A stretch of 5,885 nucleotides of DNA from Pyramidobacter sp. Its GTDB lineage: Bacteria; Synergistota; Synergistia; Synergistales; Dethiosulfovibrionaceae. The DNA lies in the NCBI GenBank assembly GCA_017940445.1, contig JAGAYQ010000309.1, forward strand, positions 1-5,885, read 5' to 3'. Below the pieces are notes generated by a model, which had not been told where the DNA came from, ran no database searches, and saw only the letters and a list, made by a program, of their open reading frames with translations. Positions 4,748 to 5,885 of the stretch are shown one piece after another (the stretch's first letter is position 1; every line of letters begins with the position of its first letter). Position numbers and translations under genes: made by a program.

Positions 4748-5885
4748 TCTGACTCTGGCGGGGCGCCGCGTGCTGATCCAGGCTCTCGGCTGCCGCACCA
4801 ATCTGGCGGAGGCTGAGGCGCTGAGCTGTGAGTTTGAGCGCAGCGGCGCCTCCGTCGTGGATGAAGCGCCGTTTGACGCGGCGATCGTCGTGACCTGTTC
4901 AGTGACAGCGATCGCCGACCGCAAGAGCCGGCAGCTGCTTCACCGCTTCCGCCGCGAGTGTCCCGACGCCTGCCTCGTCGCCTGCGGATGCTGGGCGCAG
5001 GGGGCTGCTGAGAAGAACGCCGCAAAGATCGGCGTCAATCTGCTGATCGGAAACCGCTACAAATCCGAGATCCCCGGACTGGTCGCTCTGTGGCTGTCGT
5101 CCCGCCCCGAAGGCATCGCGACGATGCGCGGGCGCATGGGGCGCCACTGGGATGAGCTGCGGCTTGAGCAGTCGCCTTATTACGGCCGGGCCTTCATCAA
5201 AGTGCAGGACGGATGCGATCACAGCTGTTCCTACTGTGTCGTCCCGGCCCGCCGCGGCCCGTCCGTCAGCCGGCCCATGGCTGATATCCTTGCAGAAGCG
5301 CGCCGCTGTGCGGAAAAAGGGCAGTATGAGCTGATCCTCACCGGCGTGCACCTGGGACTGTTCGGCCGCGACAGCGGCGAATCGTTCGCGGACCTTATCC
5401 GCGCGCTGGGGCAGGTCGAGGGCGTTTCCCGCCTGCGCTTCGGTTCGCTCGAACCCTTCTGTATCGGCGACGATCTGCTTGAAGCGCTGGCTGAGTCAAA
5501 GATCTTCTGCCGTCATCTTCATCTGCCCGTGCAGTCGGGCGACGACGGCGTCCTGGCGCGCATGAGGCGCGGGCACACGGCTGCGGATTATCTCGATCTT
5601 GTCGCGCGTCTGCGAAGGGCCCTGGGCGAAGATCTTCATATCTCCACCGATGTGATGTGCGCTTTTCCCCAGGAATCTGAGGCAGCTTTTGGCAACACGC
5701 TGTCACTGCTGGAAAAAGCGCGGATCGGGCGCGTTCACGCGTTTCGCTATTCGCCCCGTCCGGGCACGCCGGCAGCGGTGATGTCGGGGCAGATCGACCG
5801 TGATACGGCCCTCGACCGGATGGCACGGCTGAAAGCAGCCGCTTCCGCGTCGCTGCAGCGTGAAGCTGAGCGCTGGGGAGGCCGC
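4728..5885 (+). CDS. mtaB: tRNA t6A37 methylthiotransferase MtaB, 3' end cut by the window
   Basis: 386 residues are visible, with no stop before the right edge. MtaB is a radical-SAM enzyme with two [4Fe-4S] clusters that converts t6A37 to ms2t6A in tRNA. The N-terminal UPF0004 domain has its cluster cysteines Cys22 (LGCRTN), Cys57 (VTCSVT) and Cys88 (CGCWAQ). The radical-SAM CX3CX2C motif is Cys163-Cys167-Cys170 in GCDHSCSYC. LHLPVQSGDD (264-273), STDVMCAFPQE (306-316) and FRYSPRPGTPAA (339-350) are family landmarks. Only about 50-70 C-terminal residues, usually the TRAM region, should be missing. The start is uncertain. TTG 4728 would overlap prmA by 20 nt but has a poor ribosome-binding site. 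GTG 4770, 22 nt after the prmA stop, follows a GGCGGGG stretch and begins right at the conserved domain. MiaB or RimO are less likely than MtaB, judging by the TCSVTAIADRKSRQ segment. Confidence 0.9.
   Translation, partial: MQQKRSDLTLAGRRVLIQALGCRTNLAEAEALSCEFERSGASVVDEAPFDAAIVVTCSVTAIADRKSRQLLHRFRRECPDACLVACGCWAQGAAEKNAAKIGVNLLIGNRYKSEIPGLVALWLSSRPEGIATMRGRMGRHWDELRLEQSPYYGRAFIKVQDGCDHSCSYCVVPARRGPSVSRPMADILAEARRCAEKGQYELILTGVHLGLFGRDSGESFADLIRALGQVEGVSRLRFGSLEPFCIGDDLLEALAESKIFCRHLHLPVQSGDDGVLARMRRGHTAADYLDLVARLRRALGEDLHISTDVMCAFPQESEAAFGNTLSLLEKARIGRVHAFRYSPRPGTPAAVMSGQIDRDTALDRMARLKAAASASLQREAERWGGR

Noticed and set aside
3770..4924. Minus-strand open frame across prmA and mtaB
   Set aside because: It is antisense to two well-supported genes, matches no family I recognise, and has shadow-like composition.

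Overview
This is a stretch of bacterial chromosome with GC-rich genes and AT-richer spacers. It holds five protein genes, the last cut by the right edge, and structured intergenic DNA. The organism is not certain. The strong ribosome-binding sites, sigma70-type promoters, GC-rich codons and the prmA-mtaB pair fit an anaerobic, gut-type bacterium of the Synergistota (Pyramidobacter-like) or a GC-rich Bacillota. This is an inference from gene style, not a database match.

Layout: positions 1-313 are non-coding. They carry three copies of a 33-40 nt CACGAAGACAC-type repeat (two direct, one inverted), a perfect 17-bp hairpin between the direct copies, and a promoter. Positions 314-1585 (+) encode a LarA-family nickel-pincer 2-hydroxyacid racemase with all the key catalytic residues. 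Positions 1586-1833 lie between convergent genes and hold a 132-nt interrupted palindrome that begins on the last base of the larA stop codon, a hairpin with a T-rich tail, and a perfect 17-bp hairpin. Positions 1834-2733 (-) encode a LysR-type regulator. Positions 2734-2910 are a divergent control region with a promoter for each direction and a 7-13-7 inverted repeat (possible operator). Positions 2911-3789 (+) encode an FAH-superfamily hydrolase/isomerase. A good extended -10 promoter then drives prmA (3878-4747, ribosomal protein L11 methyltransferase), followed with overlap by mtaB (4728 to beyond 5885, tRNA ms2t6A37 methylthiotransferase).

How the genes may work together: the left half looks like a small organic-acid module. 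LarA would interconvert enantiomers of a 2-hydroxyacid, and the FAH enzyme would act on a 2-oxo/enol acid under the divergent LysR regulator. That link is inferred from position only. The right half is a translation-apparatus modification pair. I see no CRISPR array, defence system, transposase, tRNA or rRNA. The least explained items are the two non-coding structures, at 3-223 and 1585-1716.
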